Positions 1-6,939 of a stretch of DNA of 39,370 nt are shown here, piece by piece. The translations under genes were made by a program, and so were the position numbers. The notes beneath the pieces are model-generated. The model worked only from the letters and a program-made list of their open reading frames with translations. It did not search any database and was not told the DNA's origin. Positions within the stretch are counted from its first letter, which is position 1. Each line of letters begins with the position of its first letter. The DNA lies in NCBI GenBank assembly GCA_021323855.1, contig JAJPKE010000042.1, positions 1-39,370 on the forward strand, in the 5' to 3' direction. Source of the stretch: Chloroflexota bacterium. GTDB taxonomy: Bacteria; Chloroflexota; Ktedonobacteria; Ktedonobacterales; JADMIN01.

Positions 1-185
1 AGGCCACCTCATGCGGTCTTAGCCGGTATTTCTACCGGGTATCCCCCACCTCTGGGCAGGTTATCCACGTGTTACGCACCCGTCCGCCACTCGAATCAGT
101 CCCGAAGAGCTGACCCCCGTTCGACTTGCATGTGTTACGCACGCCGCCAGCGTTTGTCCTGAGCCAGGATCAAACTCGCCATCCA
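1..185 (-). rRNA. rrs: 16S ribosomal RNA, 5' end (partial)
   Basis: Read on the minus strand, the sequence contains the universal 16S 5' block GAGTTTGATCCTGGCTCAG (159-177). It continues with the conserved stretches GCGGCGTGCGTAACACATGC and GTGGCGGACGGGTGCGTAAC. Aligning the GAG of the 27F site with E. coli position 9 puts the mature 5' end near 185. The gene leaves the window at position 1, so only about 185 nt of V1-V2 are present. The text looked Chloroflexota-like to me, but no alignment was run. Confidence 0.97.
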
Positions 186-354
186 AGTTCTATCGCTTGC
201 CTTCCCCAAAGGAAAGACACTCGTTCACTTGCTGATGAGTCTACGACTCAAATAAAGGTTTTGCTCCAGGTTCTCACCCTTGCCGAAACAAGAGTTTGAC
301 GGTGCCTTATCGCACTGTGTTCCCGTTGCATACGCTGTGCTACTGCTTCTCACT

Positions 355-370
355 CTTCAGTTGTCAAGGT
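355..370 (-). promoter_or_regulatory. boxA-like element in the rRNA leader
   Basis: The minus strand reads ACCTTGACAACTGAAG about 170 nt before the 16S 5' end. It resembles the leader/spacer motif (C)TTGAAAACTGAA seen in Firmicutes rRNA operons, where it belongs to the antitermination region. The match is by eye and imperfect. It could equally be a second, weak TTGACA promoter box. Confidence 0.25.
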
Positions 371-441
371 ACTGCTACCTGCTAGCGTACTCGCTTTGGA
401 GTTCCGCTTGCATCGCCACCCCTTTTCAAGGGCGCCTCCTG

Positions 442-470
442 AGCTTAACACATCTTTAATCGCGTGTCAA
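442..470 (-). promoter_or_regulatory. Probable rRNA operon promoter (-35/-10)
   Basis: On the minus strand a perfect TTGACA (465-470) is followed after exactly 17 bp by TAAGCT (442-447). This lies about 260 bp upstream of the mature 16S 5' end, a normal leader length. Two further TTGACA boxes occur at 717-722 and 362-367, but what stands 17 bp downstream (GAAACT, AGTAGC) is a poor -10, so this one is the best promoter. Confidence 0.6.
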
Positions 471-895
471 GAGGCAATTTCGCGACTTGTTTCAAATTCG
501 TTTTCCAGTGGGAAATCGCTTGCTCGAAACAAGAGCCCTTCGCGGTGGCTCGTACTGTTTCTAACGCATCGCATTACACGCGCGTCACAGGTACTAGAAT
601 CACGAATCGAAGGTACTGGTGAGAGGAACGATGCCCAGATCAGCTAATGGTTAGTGGCTGTGCATCGTACCGCTTCCTCGCGGCAGCCTTATGAGTTTCT
701 CACAAAGAGAACACACTGTCAAGACCGTATCGCTTCAGGTACTACCCCCGTGCGCTGCATGCACAACGCCTCCTGTTAGTGGGTTATTGTGCGTGCTTCG
801 TGGGGACATATCCTCAAACGCGCAGACCTATCACTGCGTCACGCATCACCCAAAAGTTGGGGATACGATTCTCAGAAGGCGATGGCGACCGGAAA
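471..895. other. Non-coding region upstream of the rRNA promoter
   Basis: No open frame here has a plausible ribosome-binding site or recognisable protein content. The region probably holds the upstream control DNA of the rRNA operon and the 3' flank of the membrane protein gene ending at 896. A TTGACA on the minus strand (717-722) may be a weaker distal promoter. No clear terminator hairpin was found. Confidence 0.4.
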
Positions 896-1471
896 CTATC
901 CGTGCGACGACGCTTCATCCTCATCAGCATCAGTATGAGACTGCCCCCCTGGGCCGGATTTCCCCTCTCCGCTGTGGCCCGCGCCAAGAACACGCCAGCC
1001 CGCCCGCTGACCTGTCTGTCCTGTCTGTCCTGCATGTCCTGGCTGCCCTCCCGTATCATCCTCGGCCAGTTCATCATCCCCGATCTGCTCATCCTGCCGG
1101 AATGCTGGGTGTGGCGGCGAGAGATAATAGCCAGCAATGAGGGCGATGCCGATGGCCAGCGGAATCAGCCCTGGCAACAGCCAGGGACCGATGCGTCCGG
1201 GGGCGGCGGTGAGTGGCGCAGGCAGCAACCAGCCCAGGTTGTAGAGGCCAACGGTGAGCGCGAAGCCGACTCCTGCGGTAATCAGGCCGCCACGCAACTG
1301 CGCCGAGCCACGCGGATAGTGAGGACGCTGCCCGGTCTCTGGATGGAGGAGGCCACGCTCGATCATACTCATGCGCTCGCGGTGTTCGAGATAACGCAGG
1401 AAGAGAATGAAGGCCAGAAAAACGGTGACACCGCCCAGCCATTCTAAACCGACGACCGCCAGATCACTCAC
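896..1471 (-). CDS. Small membrane protein, DUF6249-like
   Basis: 191-residue protein. One N-terminal membrane helix (about 7-27) is followed by the juxtamembrane segment LEHRERMSMIERGLLHPETG, the hallmark of a family annotated as DUF6249. Two more hydrophobic helices follow (about 63-85 and 95-115). The last 70 residues are polar and low-complexity, with TGQTGQ repeats encoded by a 9-bp imperfect tandem repeat (about 1012-1040). The function of the family is unknown; the layout suggests a small inner-membrane protein with a cytoplasmic tail. The gene is monocistronic and divergent from the sigma factor gene. The family call is from memory of the motif and is moderately secure; the coding call is stronger because the other frames give no coherent protein. 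Confidence 0.75.
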   Translation of the reverse strand: MSDLAVVGLEWLGGVTVFLAFILFLRYLEHRERMSMIERGLLHPETGQRPHYPRGSAQLRGGLITAGVGFALTVGLYNLGWLLPAPLTAAPGRIGPWLLPGLIPLAIGIALIAGYYLSPPHPAFRQDEQIGDDELAEDDTGGQPGHAGQTGQTGQRAGWRVLGAGHSGEGKSGPGGQSHTDADEDEASSHG

Positions 1472-1922
1472 GCTGTTCCCCTCGTCTCCCTGCTCTCAGC
1501 AAATCAGCAAATCAGCAAAATCGGCACACTGTATGCGTGTTACGGCAACCGATGCCACCGATAGAGGGTATCATTGCTACTGAATATCCTCTTCCAGAGA
1601 TCATGGTATCATCGGCATCATAGGCGTTCTGACAGCAGCCGGAACGCATGATACAGTTATACAGTGAGATATGGATTGGCGTATTATTCGTTCTATCGCT
1701 AGCGGGGAAATTTGCCCGCACTGACGAGGCCCGGCCTCGCAGAGACGCAAGATAGACGCGATACACCCATACACCTTGTACTTTTATGTACTGAGTGTAG
1801 CACCGCGCCAATTGTTTCAGTGGAATAGGCGGATTAAGCGAGAACTACTCGTGAAACCTTTTGGACCGCGCTTCGCTCCAACAGATACATCCAGTGGATG
1901 GAGCATGAGGAGCAGCGATTCG
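1472..1922. other. Divergent intergenic region before the sigma factor gene
   Basis: About 450 bp between the DUF6249-like gene (minus) and the sigma factor gene (plus). It contains an 8-bp repeat, AGCAAATC (1498-1521), in almost three copies, and two dyads at 1702-1739. The upstream extension of the sigma frame to 1776 lacks a ribosome-binding site and family similarity, so it is treated as non-coding. Promoters are expected here, but none matches the consensus well. Confidence 0.4.
1702..1739. promoter_or_regulatory. Two adjacent dyads upstream of the sigma factor gene
   Basis: Dyad 1 (1702-1719) has GCGGG and CCCGC arms around a central AAATTT, with one non-matching base on each side. Dyad 2 (1725-1739) is CGAGGC-CCG-GCCTCG, with perfect 6-bp arms. 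They lie about 200 bp upstream of the chosen sigma start. They could be regulator sites or a 5' UTR hairpin. No T-run follows, so a terminator is less likely. Confidence 0.3.
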
Positions 1923-2687
1923 ATGAGCGCAGCAGAGCAGACACAACAGGCGGCCCTCACAGGGCTGGACCTGGCTGCGCACCAGAAGCAGGGGGCGACC
2001 GCAGAGGAGCTTGCCCTGATCGAACGCGCGCGCTCTGGCGATCAAGATGCCTTCAGCCTGTTGGTGCGCCTGCATCAACGCCAGATTTATGCGCTGGCGC
2101 TGCGGATGCTTCACGACAGCGAAGAAGCCACCGAGGCAACCCAGGAAGTGTTTCTCTCCGCATGGCAAGGGCTGCGCACCTTCCGTGGTGACGCGCGTTT
2201 TACTACCTGGCTCTACCGCATCGCCTACAACTACTGCTTGAAACAGATCGAACATCAACGGCGCGACGCCGCCACCAGAGCAGAGCTGGCGGCCACCACC
2301 GCGCGCGAACACAGCCCAGCCAGCACCATCAGCGCAAATCACGCGCTGGACGCCGAACGCCAGATGCGCGAAACCGTGCGCAGCGAGATCAATAATTTGC
2401 CAGCGAAATACCGCGCAGTCCTCATCCTCCGCCACCTGCAAGAATTGAGCTACGAGGAGATGGCGAACATCATGCGCATGCCCGTCGGCACCGTCAAGAC
2501 GCATCTCTTCCGCGCGCGGGCGCTCCTCAAAGAGCGGCTGGAAGACCTGGAGCGCGTTCGCGACGAAGGTATCGCCCGCGCCGGCGGTGTGCGCGCTGGC
2601 ATCGAGGCGAGCCTACGCGGCATGCTAGATCGCGGCAAAGGCAGCCGGGAAAAGCTGGAGCAACCAGCGCAGCAGGGGAGTGAGTGA
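1923..2687 (+). CDS. ECF-type RNA polymerase sigma factor
   Basis: 254-residue sigma-70 family factor of the ECF group. Region 2 (about 37-105) is complete, with the core motif EEATEATQEVFLSAWQ and the -10-reading segment TTWLYRIAYNYC. Region 4 (about 160-215) shows LPAKYRAVLILRHLQELSYE, then the helix-turn-helix MRMPVGTVKTHLFRARALLK. Regions 1.1 and 3 are absent. The start is the ATG at 1923, preceded by GAGGAG 10 nt upstream. An ATG at 1905 is possible, but its purine stretch is too close. The stop overlaps the start of the anti-sigma gene by one base, so the pair is translationally coupled. The unusual 40-residue tail after region 4 is Arg/Gly-rich and of unknown role. It probably directs a stress or envelope regulon held in check by its neighbour. 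Confidence 0.93.
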   Translation: MSAAEQTQQAALTGLDLAAHQKQGATAEELALIERARSGDQDAFSLLVRLHQRQIYALALRMLHDSEEATEATQEVFLSAWQGLRTFRGDARFTTWLYRIAYNYCLKQIEHQRRDAATRAELAATTAREHSPASTISANHALDAERQMRETVRSEINNLPAKYRAVLILRHLQELSYEEMANIMRMPVGTVKTHLFRARALLKERLEDLERVRDEGIARAGGVRAGIEASLRGMLDRGKGSREKLEQPAQQGSE

Positions 2688-3262
2688 TGAATTGCGACCG
2701 TGCCCAGAAAGACCTACAACTCTATATAGATGGGCGGCTGGATCAGCGTCGCTTCTCCTTGCTCGAAACACATCTCGATACCTGCGACCATTGCCAGCAT
2801 GATCTGGCGTTCTATGAACTTATCCAAACGGCGCTGGGAGAGGATGCGACACCGGCGCGCGAGCCGGAGAATCTGACTCTGCTGGTTATGGCGCGCATCG
2901 CCGCAGCCGAACGACGCCGGGCGGCGACACAAGCGGCGCGAGCCGCACACCCTTTCACCTGGCGCTGGAGCGATGCGCTGCTGGCGGCGCTGCTGGGCAC
3001 CATCAGCACGCTGCTCTTCCTGTTCATCAATCCAGGGCTGCGCACCTCATTCTTTGCCACTCTTGCGCATAGCTTTCCGCTGCTCACCATGCTGGCGCAG
3101 GCGGAGGGTCCGGGGTCTATTCCCTGGCTTGCCTGGATCATCTGGATCACCGCAGGCATCGTACTGGCCCTCTGGCTGGCTGGCGCGGAGATGCGCGCCA
3201 CCTGGAAGCGCGCGCTCATCCAGCGATTGCCTGCGCGCCCACAGTTCCGCCAGCTCTGGTGA
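2687..3262 (+). CDS. Zinc-finger (zf-HC2) transmembrane anti-sigma factor
   Basis: 191-residue partner of the sigma factor. The N-terminus carries an HC2-type zinc-binding domain: Cys3, then His and the pair in ETHLDTCDHC near residues 28-37. Proteins of this type bind and inactivate their ECF sigma factor. Two hydrophobic segments (about 96-115 and 145-165), separated by a short loop, should anchor it in the membrane, leaving the zinc domain in the cytoplasm. The ATG at 2687 is preferred over the in-frame GTG at 2684, because GGGGAG (2675-2680) is then 6 nt away. A strong bidirectional hairpin follows the gene. How the protein is inactivated (proteolysis or ligand) cannot be told. Confidence 0.9.
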   Translation: MNCDRAQKDLQLYIDGRLDQRRFSLLETHLDTCDHCQHDLAFYELIQTALGEDATPAREPENLTLLVMARIAAAERRRAATQAARAAHPFTWRWSDALLAALLGTISTLLFLFINPGLRTSFFATLAHSFPLLTMLAQAEGPGSIPWLAWIIWITAGIVLALWLAGAEMRATWKRALIQRLPARPQFRQLW

Positions 3263-3306
3263 TTGGAATTGGCAGTTGACACGGCGGATGATTGGCGCAC
3301 AACAAA

Positions 3307-3343
3307 ACGCCGCCTGGAATATCAAGAGTATTCCAGGCGGCGT
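3307..3343. terminator. Bidirectional rho-independent terminator
   Basis: Perfect 15-bp inverted repeat with arms ACGCCGCCTGGAATA and TATTCCAGGCGGCGT and a 7-nt loop (3322-3328). It is flanked by CTTTATT on the right and AACAAAA on the left, giving a U-rich tail in both directions. It lies between the convergent anti-sigma (plus) and ABC permease (minus) genes and should end both transcripts. Confidence 0.92.
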
Positions 3344-3355
3344 CTTTATTCTCAT

Positions 3356-4189
3356 TTAGCGGGCGGTGCGACGTTCGTAGGCCCAGACCGAGAATGGGAT
3401 AAACACCAGCAGGATACCCACACACCAGGCGAGCGCCTGCCAGCCGGTCGCGCCGACGGGCTGGCCCAGAATGAAGGAGCGCACGGCGTTGATGACCAGC
3501 GTGACGGGCTGATGCTCGGCAAACCATTGCAGCACGCCCGGCATCGAGGCAGTCGGCACGAAGGCGCTGCTGGCGAAGGTCAGCGGGAAGAGCCAGATGA
3601 AGCCGGCGGACTGCGCCGCCTCCACATTGCGCACCAGCAAGCCAATCGGTGCGCCAACCCAGGAGAGCGCGAAACCAAAGAGCAGCAGCAAGCCAATGCC
3701 AGCAATCCAGCCAAGCGCGCTGCCTTCTGGGCGGAAGCCGACGATTAGGCCAACCACCAGCATCACCAGCACGACAAAGGCGTTACGCACCAGATCAGCT
3801 ATCGTGCGCCCTGTCAACACGGCGGAACGCGACATCGGCAGCGAACGGAAACGATCCACGATGCCCTTTTGCAGGTCAGCAGCCAGGCCGATGCCGGTGG
3901 AGACCGAGCCAAACGCTACGGTCTGCACGAAGATGCCCGCCATCAGGAAGTTCACATATGAGGTGCCCTTGATGGCGATGGCGCCGCCGAAGACATAGCG
4001 AAACAGGACAACAAACATAATCGGCTGAATCGTCGAGAACACCAGCTCTTCAGGGATGCGCGGGATGCGGAGCAGATTGCGCTTCGCCAGTATCCAGGCA
4101 TCTGAGAGCGTCCAGTAGAGACGGCTGCGTCGCGGCGGCGTGGCGCCGGTGCGCGGCAGGGCCGCCGGGAGATTGGTTGCGACGCTCAT
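3356..4189 (-). CDS. ABC-2 type exporter permease, DrrB-like
   Basis: 277-residue integral membrane protein with six predicted helices. It carries the ABC-2 signature region LQKGIVDRFRSLPMSRSAVL, and the C-terminal part includes FASSAFVPTASMPGVLQWFA, both typical of the daunorubicin-resistance DrrB branch. It forms the channel of an efflux pump with the ATPase encoded just upstream; the two genes overlap by 4 bp (ATGA), which implies coupled translation. Substrates of this branch include antibiotics, lipids and sugars; nothing here fixes the substrate. The divergent MarR gene is the likely regulator. Confidence 0.92.
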   Translation of the reverse strand: MSVATNLPAALPRTGATPPRRSRLYWTLSDAWILAKRNLLRIPRIPEELVFSTIQPIMFVVLFRYVFGGAIAIKGTSYVNFLMAGIFVQTVAFGSVSTGIGLAADLQKGIVDRFRSLPMSRSAVLTGRTIADLVRNAFVVLVMLVVGLIVGFRPEGSALGWIAGIGLLLLFGFALSWVGAPIGLLVRNVEAAQSAGFIWLFPLTFASSAFVPTASMPGVLQWFAEHQPVTLVINAVRSFILGQPVGATGWQALAWCVGILLVFIPFSVWAYERRTAR

Positions 4190-5205
4190 GCCGTCACCTC
4201 TTCTTTCTCTTTCGAGCGCTCTGAACGAGCGGCGTTGTTCATCTCATCACCGGCAGAAGCCTCAGCAACATGGCCGGTTAGCGTCAGGAAGACATCATCG
4301 AGTGTGGGGCGGCGCAGGTTCAGGTCATCCAGCCGCACACCGGCGGCATCGAGATCACGAACGACAGCGGGCAACTGGCGCGCGCCGTTGGCAATCGGCA
4401 GGCTGATGAAGCGACGCTCAACCTCCACTCGTGGCTCGCCATCGCTATAGGCGCCGAGCGTGCGCAGGGCGGCGTTGATATCGCTGCCGCGCGCCAGCGT
4501 CACATCCAGCCGCTCGCCGCCGATCTGCGTCTTCAACTCATCGGCGGTGCCTTTGGCGATCACACGGCCACCATCCACAACGACAATCTGGTTGGCAAGC
4601 TGGTCGGCCTCTTCCAGATATTGCGTGGTCAGCAACACCGTCGTGCCATCGGACACCAACCCAGCGATGATGTCCCACATGCCGATGCGGCTGCGTGGAT
4701 CGAGGCCGGTGGTCGGCTCATCCAGAAACAGCACCGGCGGCGAGACGATCAGGCTGGCGGCCAGGTCCAACCGGCGGCGCATGCCACCGGAATACGTCTT
4801 GAGCGTGCGGTTGGCAGCATCCACCAGATCGAAACGCTCGATTAGCTCATCGGCACGCTGGCGTGCCCATTTCTTCGGCAGGTGATAGAGCCGTCCGAAC
4901 ATCTCCAGGTTTTCGCGCCCCGTTAGATATTCGTCCACCGCCGCATACTGGCCGGTCAACCCAATGAGCGCGCGCAACTGGTTGGGATGCCGCACAACAT
5001 CGAGGCCAGCGACCTCGGCATGGCCGGCATCCGGCTGCAAGAGCGTGGTGAGGATGCGAACGGCGGTGGTCTTGCCCGCGCCATTCGGCCCCAGGACGCC
5101 GAGAACGGTCCCCTCTTCAGCGGCCAGATCGAGGCCGCGTAAGGCTTGTGTCTGGCCAAAGCGCTTCTCTAAGCCCTCGGCCAGGATGGCAAAATGGTGT
5201 GCCAT
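4186..5205 (-). CDS. ABC exporter ATP-binding protein, DrrA-like
   Basis: 339-residue nucleotide-binding subunit. Walker A is GPNGAGKTT (39-47), the signature is YSGGMRRRLDLAASL (about 140-154) and Walker B is LFLDEPTTGLD, followed by an H-loop region in which Gln replaces His (LLTTQYLEEADQLA). That Gln is usual in the DrrA family. The C-terminal extension (about 225-320) with RRPTLDDVFLTLTG is the DrrA family domain. The start is supported by AAGGA 8 nt upstream. The gene is first in a two-gene operon with the permease and divergent from a MarR regulator across a 97-bp spacer. It hydrolyses ATP to drive export. Confidence 0.94.
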   Translation of the reverse strand: MAHHFAILAEGLEKRFGQTQALRGLDLAAEEGTVLGVLGPNGAGKTTAVRILTTLLQPDAGHAEVAGLDVVRHPNQLRALIGLTGQYAAVDEYLTGRENLEMFGRLYHLPKKWARQRADELIERFDLVDAANRTLKTYSGGMRRRLDLAASLIVSPPVLFLDEPTTGLDPRSRIGMWDIIAGLVSDGTTVLLTTQYLEEADQLANQIVVVDGGRVIAKGTADELKTQIGGERLDVTLARGSDINAALRTLGAYSDGEPRVEVERRFISLPIANGARQLPAVVRDLDAAGVRLDDLNLRRPTLDDVFLTLTGHVAEASAGDEMNNAARSERSKEKEEVTA

Positions 5206-5271
5206 GTGGTATCCTTTTCTGTGTGACTATTCATTAACCCGACATACAAAGTGGATAGCTACATAGTGAAC

Positions 5272-5284
5272 ACATACAGTATGT
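5272..5284. promoter_or_regulatory. Candidate MarR operator between marR-like and drrA-like genes
   Basis: Perfect 13-bp palindrome ACATAC-A-GTATGT in the 97-bp divergent spacer, about 20 bp before the MarR gene. A second half-site ACATAC lies 30 bp away (5242-5247), i.e. close to three helical turns. MarR proteins normally bind palindromes in such spacers and control both directions. Confidence 0.5.
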
Positions 5285-5302
5285 ACACTAGGATGTGCCA
5301 CC

Positions 5303-5992
5303 ATGTCAAGATCACAGTCACGATCAACGCTAGATCAACAGGATGCACTGTCAGCATCCACAGCAGCACCAGAGGTAGTGCCAGAGCAGACCAGATCTCA
5401 CGATGAGGAGCCGGCCCAGGAAGAACAGACGCCGAGCGGCGTCGAACTCTCCGAGGCGTTTAAGATGGTGTCCCACCAGTTCATGCGCTGGGGCCAGTTC
5501 TGGTTCAGCAATCAGCGGCTTTCGATTCCGCGCGTCATGGTGTTAAAGACGGTGGCGGAACATGGCTTGCATGTGGGAAACCGCGAAGGCTATCTGCGCA
5601 TGATTGATATTGCTGAGGAGCTGGGCGTCACGCCGCGCAATATCACGACCATCGTGGATGGCTTGGAGCGCGAAGGATTGCTGGTGCGCCGCCGCGATGC
5701 GACCGACCGCCGCGCTATCCGGCTGGAATTGACGCCGCAGGGCAAGGAGCAGATCGAAGAGATCGAGCAGACGATGAACACGGTCAGCGAGCGCTTCTTT
5801 GCGCCGCTCGATGCCGCGCAACGCCGCCAACTGCTGACCATCTTGCAAACGCTCGGCAACGCCTACAATTTGCCGGGCGAGGCCAATTGCCCTGTCGGCG
5901 CCGTGTCGTCTGAGGGAAAGCAGAACATCCACGACCGCATGCGCGAACGAGCGCACGAACTGCATGGCCATCACCGGCATCACAGCCAGTAG
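5303..5992 (+). CDS. MarR-family transcriptional regulator
   Basis: 229-residue winged-helix regulator. A polar, Gln/Glu-rich N-terminal extension of about 50 residues precedes the MarR core. The recognition region reads MIDIAEELGVTPRNITTIVD, and the wing has RRDATDRRAIRLELTPQGKE, including the conserved D-x-R motif of the wing. The last 20 residues are His/Arg-rich (ELHGHHRHHSQ) and might bind metal. The gene is transcribed away from the DrrAB exporter; the palindrome at 5272-5284 is the likely operator. By family precedent it represses the pump until a small ligand binds. The ribosome-binding site is weak (AGGA about 9 nt upstream). Confidence 0.92.
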   Translation: MSRSQSRSTLDQQDALSASTAAPEVVPEQTRSHDEEPAQEEQTPSGVELSEAFKMVSHQFMRWGQFWFSNQRLSIPRVMVLKTVAEHGLHVGNREGYLRMIDIAEELGVTPRNITTIVDGLEREGLLVRRRDATDRRAIRLELTPQGKEQIEEIEQTMNTVSERFFAPLDAAQRRQLLTILQTLGNAYNLPGEANCPVGAVSSEGKQNIHDRMRERAHELHGHHRHHSQ

Positions 5993-6116
5993 TCAACTAC
6001 GCGCCGCCAATGGTTTGATCTGGCACCGCTGCGTATTGTAAATGTACGAGGGTTAGCTGGTGCGATGGATTACTCCTCCCCCATTCCGAAGGTGGCGCGC
6101 GTTTCCGGTAATCGGT

Positions 6117-6731
6117 CTACGCCCCTGCCTCAGCGTTCTGCTGTCGCAGGCCAGCTATCACCACCTCCAGCATACGATTAGCCTGTTCAGGGCCGTCCGG
6201 GGTGTTATCCGTCACCATCGCGATTCCATGCACCAGCCGCAACACCTCTGAAATTGTTAGCCCTACGCGTATCTCCCCCGCCTCCTGCGCGCGAACCAGC
6301 AACGCGCCACCAGCCGCATGCAGCCGCATCTTGCATTCAGTAATCGCCGCAGTGCCATCAGTTCCCTCGACTACCATAAGGGCTTCCTTGAGTCCACGCT
6401 GCGTGATGTTATGGACGAGGACACTGCGCAGCCAGGATGCCAGCGCATCGCCAGGAGACGGCGCGTTGAGCAGTTCCTCAGCCTCCGCGCTCAAGTTCTC
6501 GATGCGGCCACGATAGACCGCCGCCAGCAACGCCTGGCGATTGGGAAAGTGCCGGTAGAGCGTCCCTATCCCTACCTCTGCGCTCCTGGCAATGTCATCC
6601 AGGCAGATATGCGGCCCATGCTCCGCAAATGCGGCATTGGCCGCAGCTAGCAGCCGCTCATAATTACGTCGCGCGTCGGCGCGCATCTGTCGCGGCTCCG
6701 TCGTTGGCATCTCGTTTTCAGTTGTCTTCAT
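6117..6731 (-). CDS. TetR-family transcriptional repressor
   Basis: 204-residue regulator. The N-terminal helix-turn-helix (about 15-60) reads FAEHGPHICLDDIARSAEVG then GIGTLYRHFPNRQALLAAVY, the classical TetR pattern. The C-terminal half is helical and variable, as expected for ligand binding and dimerisation. The frame is open further upstream, but the ATG at 6731 has a purine-rich GAGCGAG just before it and the extra N-terminus has no family similarity. It is divergent from the MFS exporter, with three palindromes between them. It probably represses the exporter and perhaps itself. Confidence 0.92.
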   Translation of the reverse strand: MKTTENEMPTTEPRQMRADARRNYERLLAAANAAFAEHGPHICLDDIARSAEVGIGTLYRHFPNRQALLAAVYRGRIENLSAEAEELLNAPSPGDALASWLRSVLVHNITQRGLKEALMVVEGTDGTAAITECKMRLHAAGGALLVRAQEAGEIRVGLTISEVLRLVHGIAMVTDNTPDGPEQANRMLEVVIAGLRQQNAEAGA

Positions 6732-6837
6732 ATGCTCGCTCTTTGCGTCTCCATTGACGCCCATCCTCCACAGATTCCGCACTTCTCTGGGTTTTTCCCA
6801 GTTTGCAGAAGACGGCAACAGATTCCCCCAAGAGGGG

Positions 6838-6866
6838 TTGCAAAACGGAGGATTCCTCCGTATAAT
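6838..6866 (+). promoter_or_regulatory. Promoter of the MFS exporter with an operator in the spacer
   Basis: TTGCAA (6838-6843), a 17-bp spacer and a perfect TATAAT (6861-6866). The spacer is filled by the dyad ACGGAGG-ATT-CCTCCGT (its last T is shared with the -10), so a protein bound there would block RNA polymerase. Confidence 0.75.
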
Positions 6867-6917
6867 ATCCATAAGCGGAGTGATGCTCCGCTTATTTATG
6901 TGGAGGTTTCCTCCATA
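6845..6917. promoter_or_regulatory. Three stacked GGAG-type palindromes (TetR operators)
   Basis: Dyad 1: ACGGAGG-ATT-CCTCCGT (6845-6861), inside the promoter. Dyad 2: ATAAGCGGAG-TGATG-CTCCGCTTAT (6871-6895), 10-bp arms, near the transcription start. Dyad 3: TGGAGG-TTT-CCTCCA (6901-6915), in the leader. All share GGAG/CTCC half-sites at roughly 28-bp spacing, in the divergent gap between tetR-like and MFS genes. This is the expected place for TetR binding. Confidence 0.7.
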
Positions 6918-6939
6918 TTATCGCACAACGGAGACTTTC

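Larger units (their letters stand above)
284..535. repeat. 11-bp direct repeat in the rRNA leader and promoter region
   Basis: The sequence CGAAACAAGAG occurs at 284-294 and again at 525-535, in the same orientation, on either side of the rRNA promoter. On the transcribed strand it reads CTCTTGTTTCG. No function is assigned. Confidence 0.4.

Noticed and set aside
779..1447. A plus-strand open frame of about 220 codons antisense to the DUF6249-like gene
   Set aside because: No ribosome site and no recognisable domain; it mirrors the real gene on the minus strand, whose hydrophobic pattern and family motif are clear.
1776..1922. N-terminal extension of the sigma factor to 1776
   Set aside because: The extra 49 codons have no ribosome site or family similarity; GAGGAG supports the ATG at 1923.
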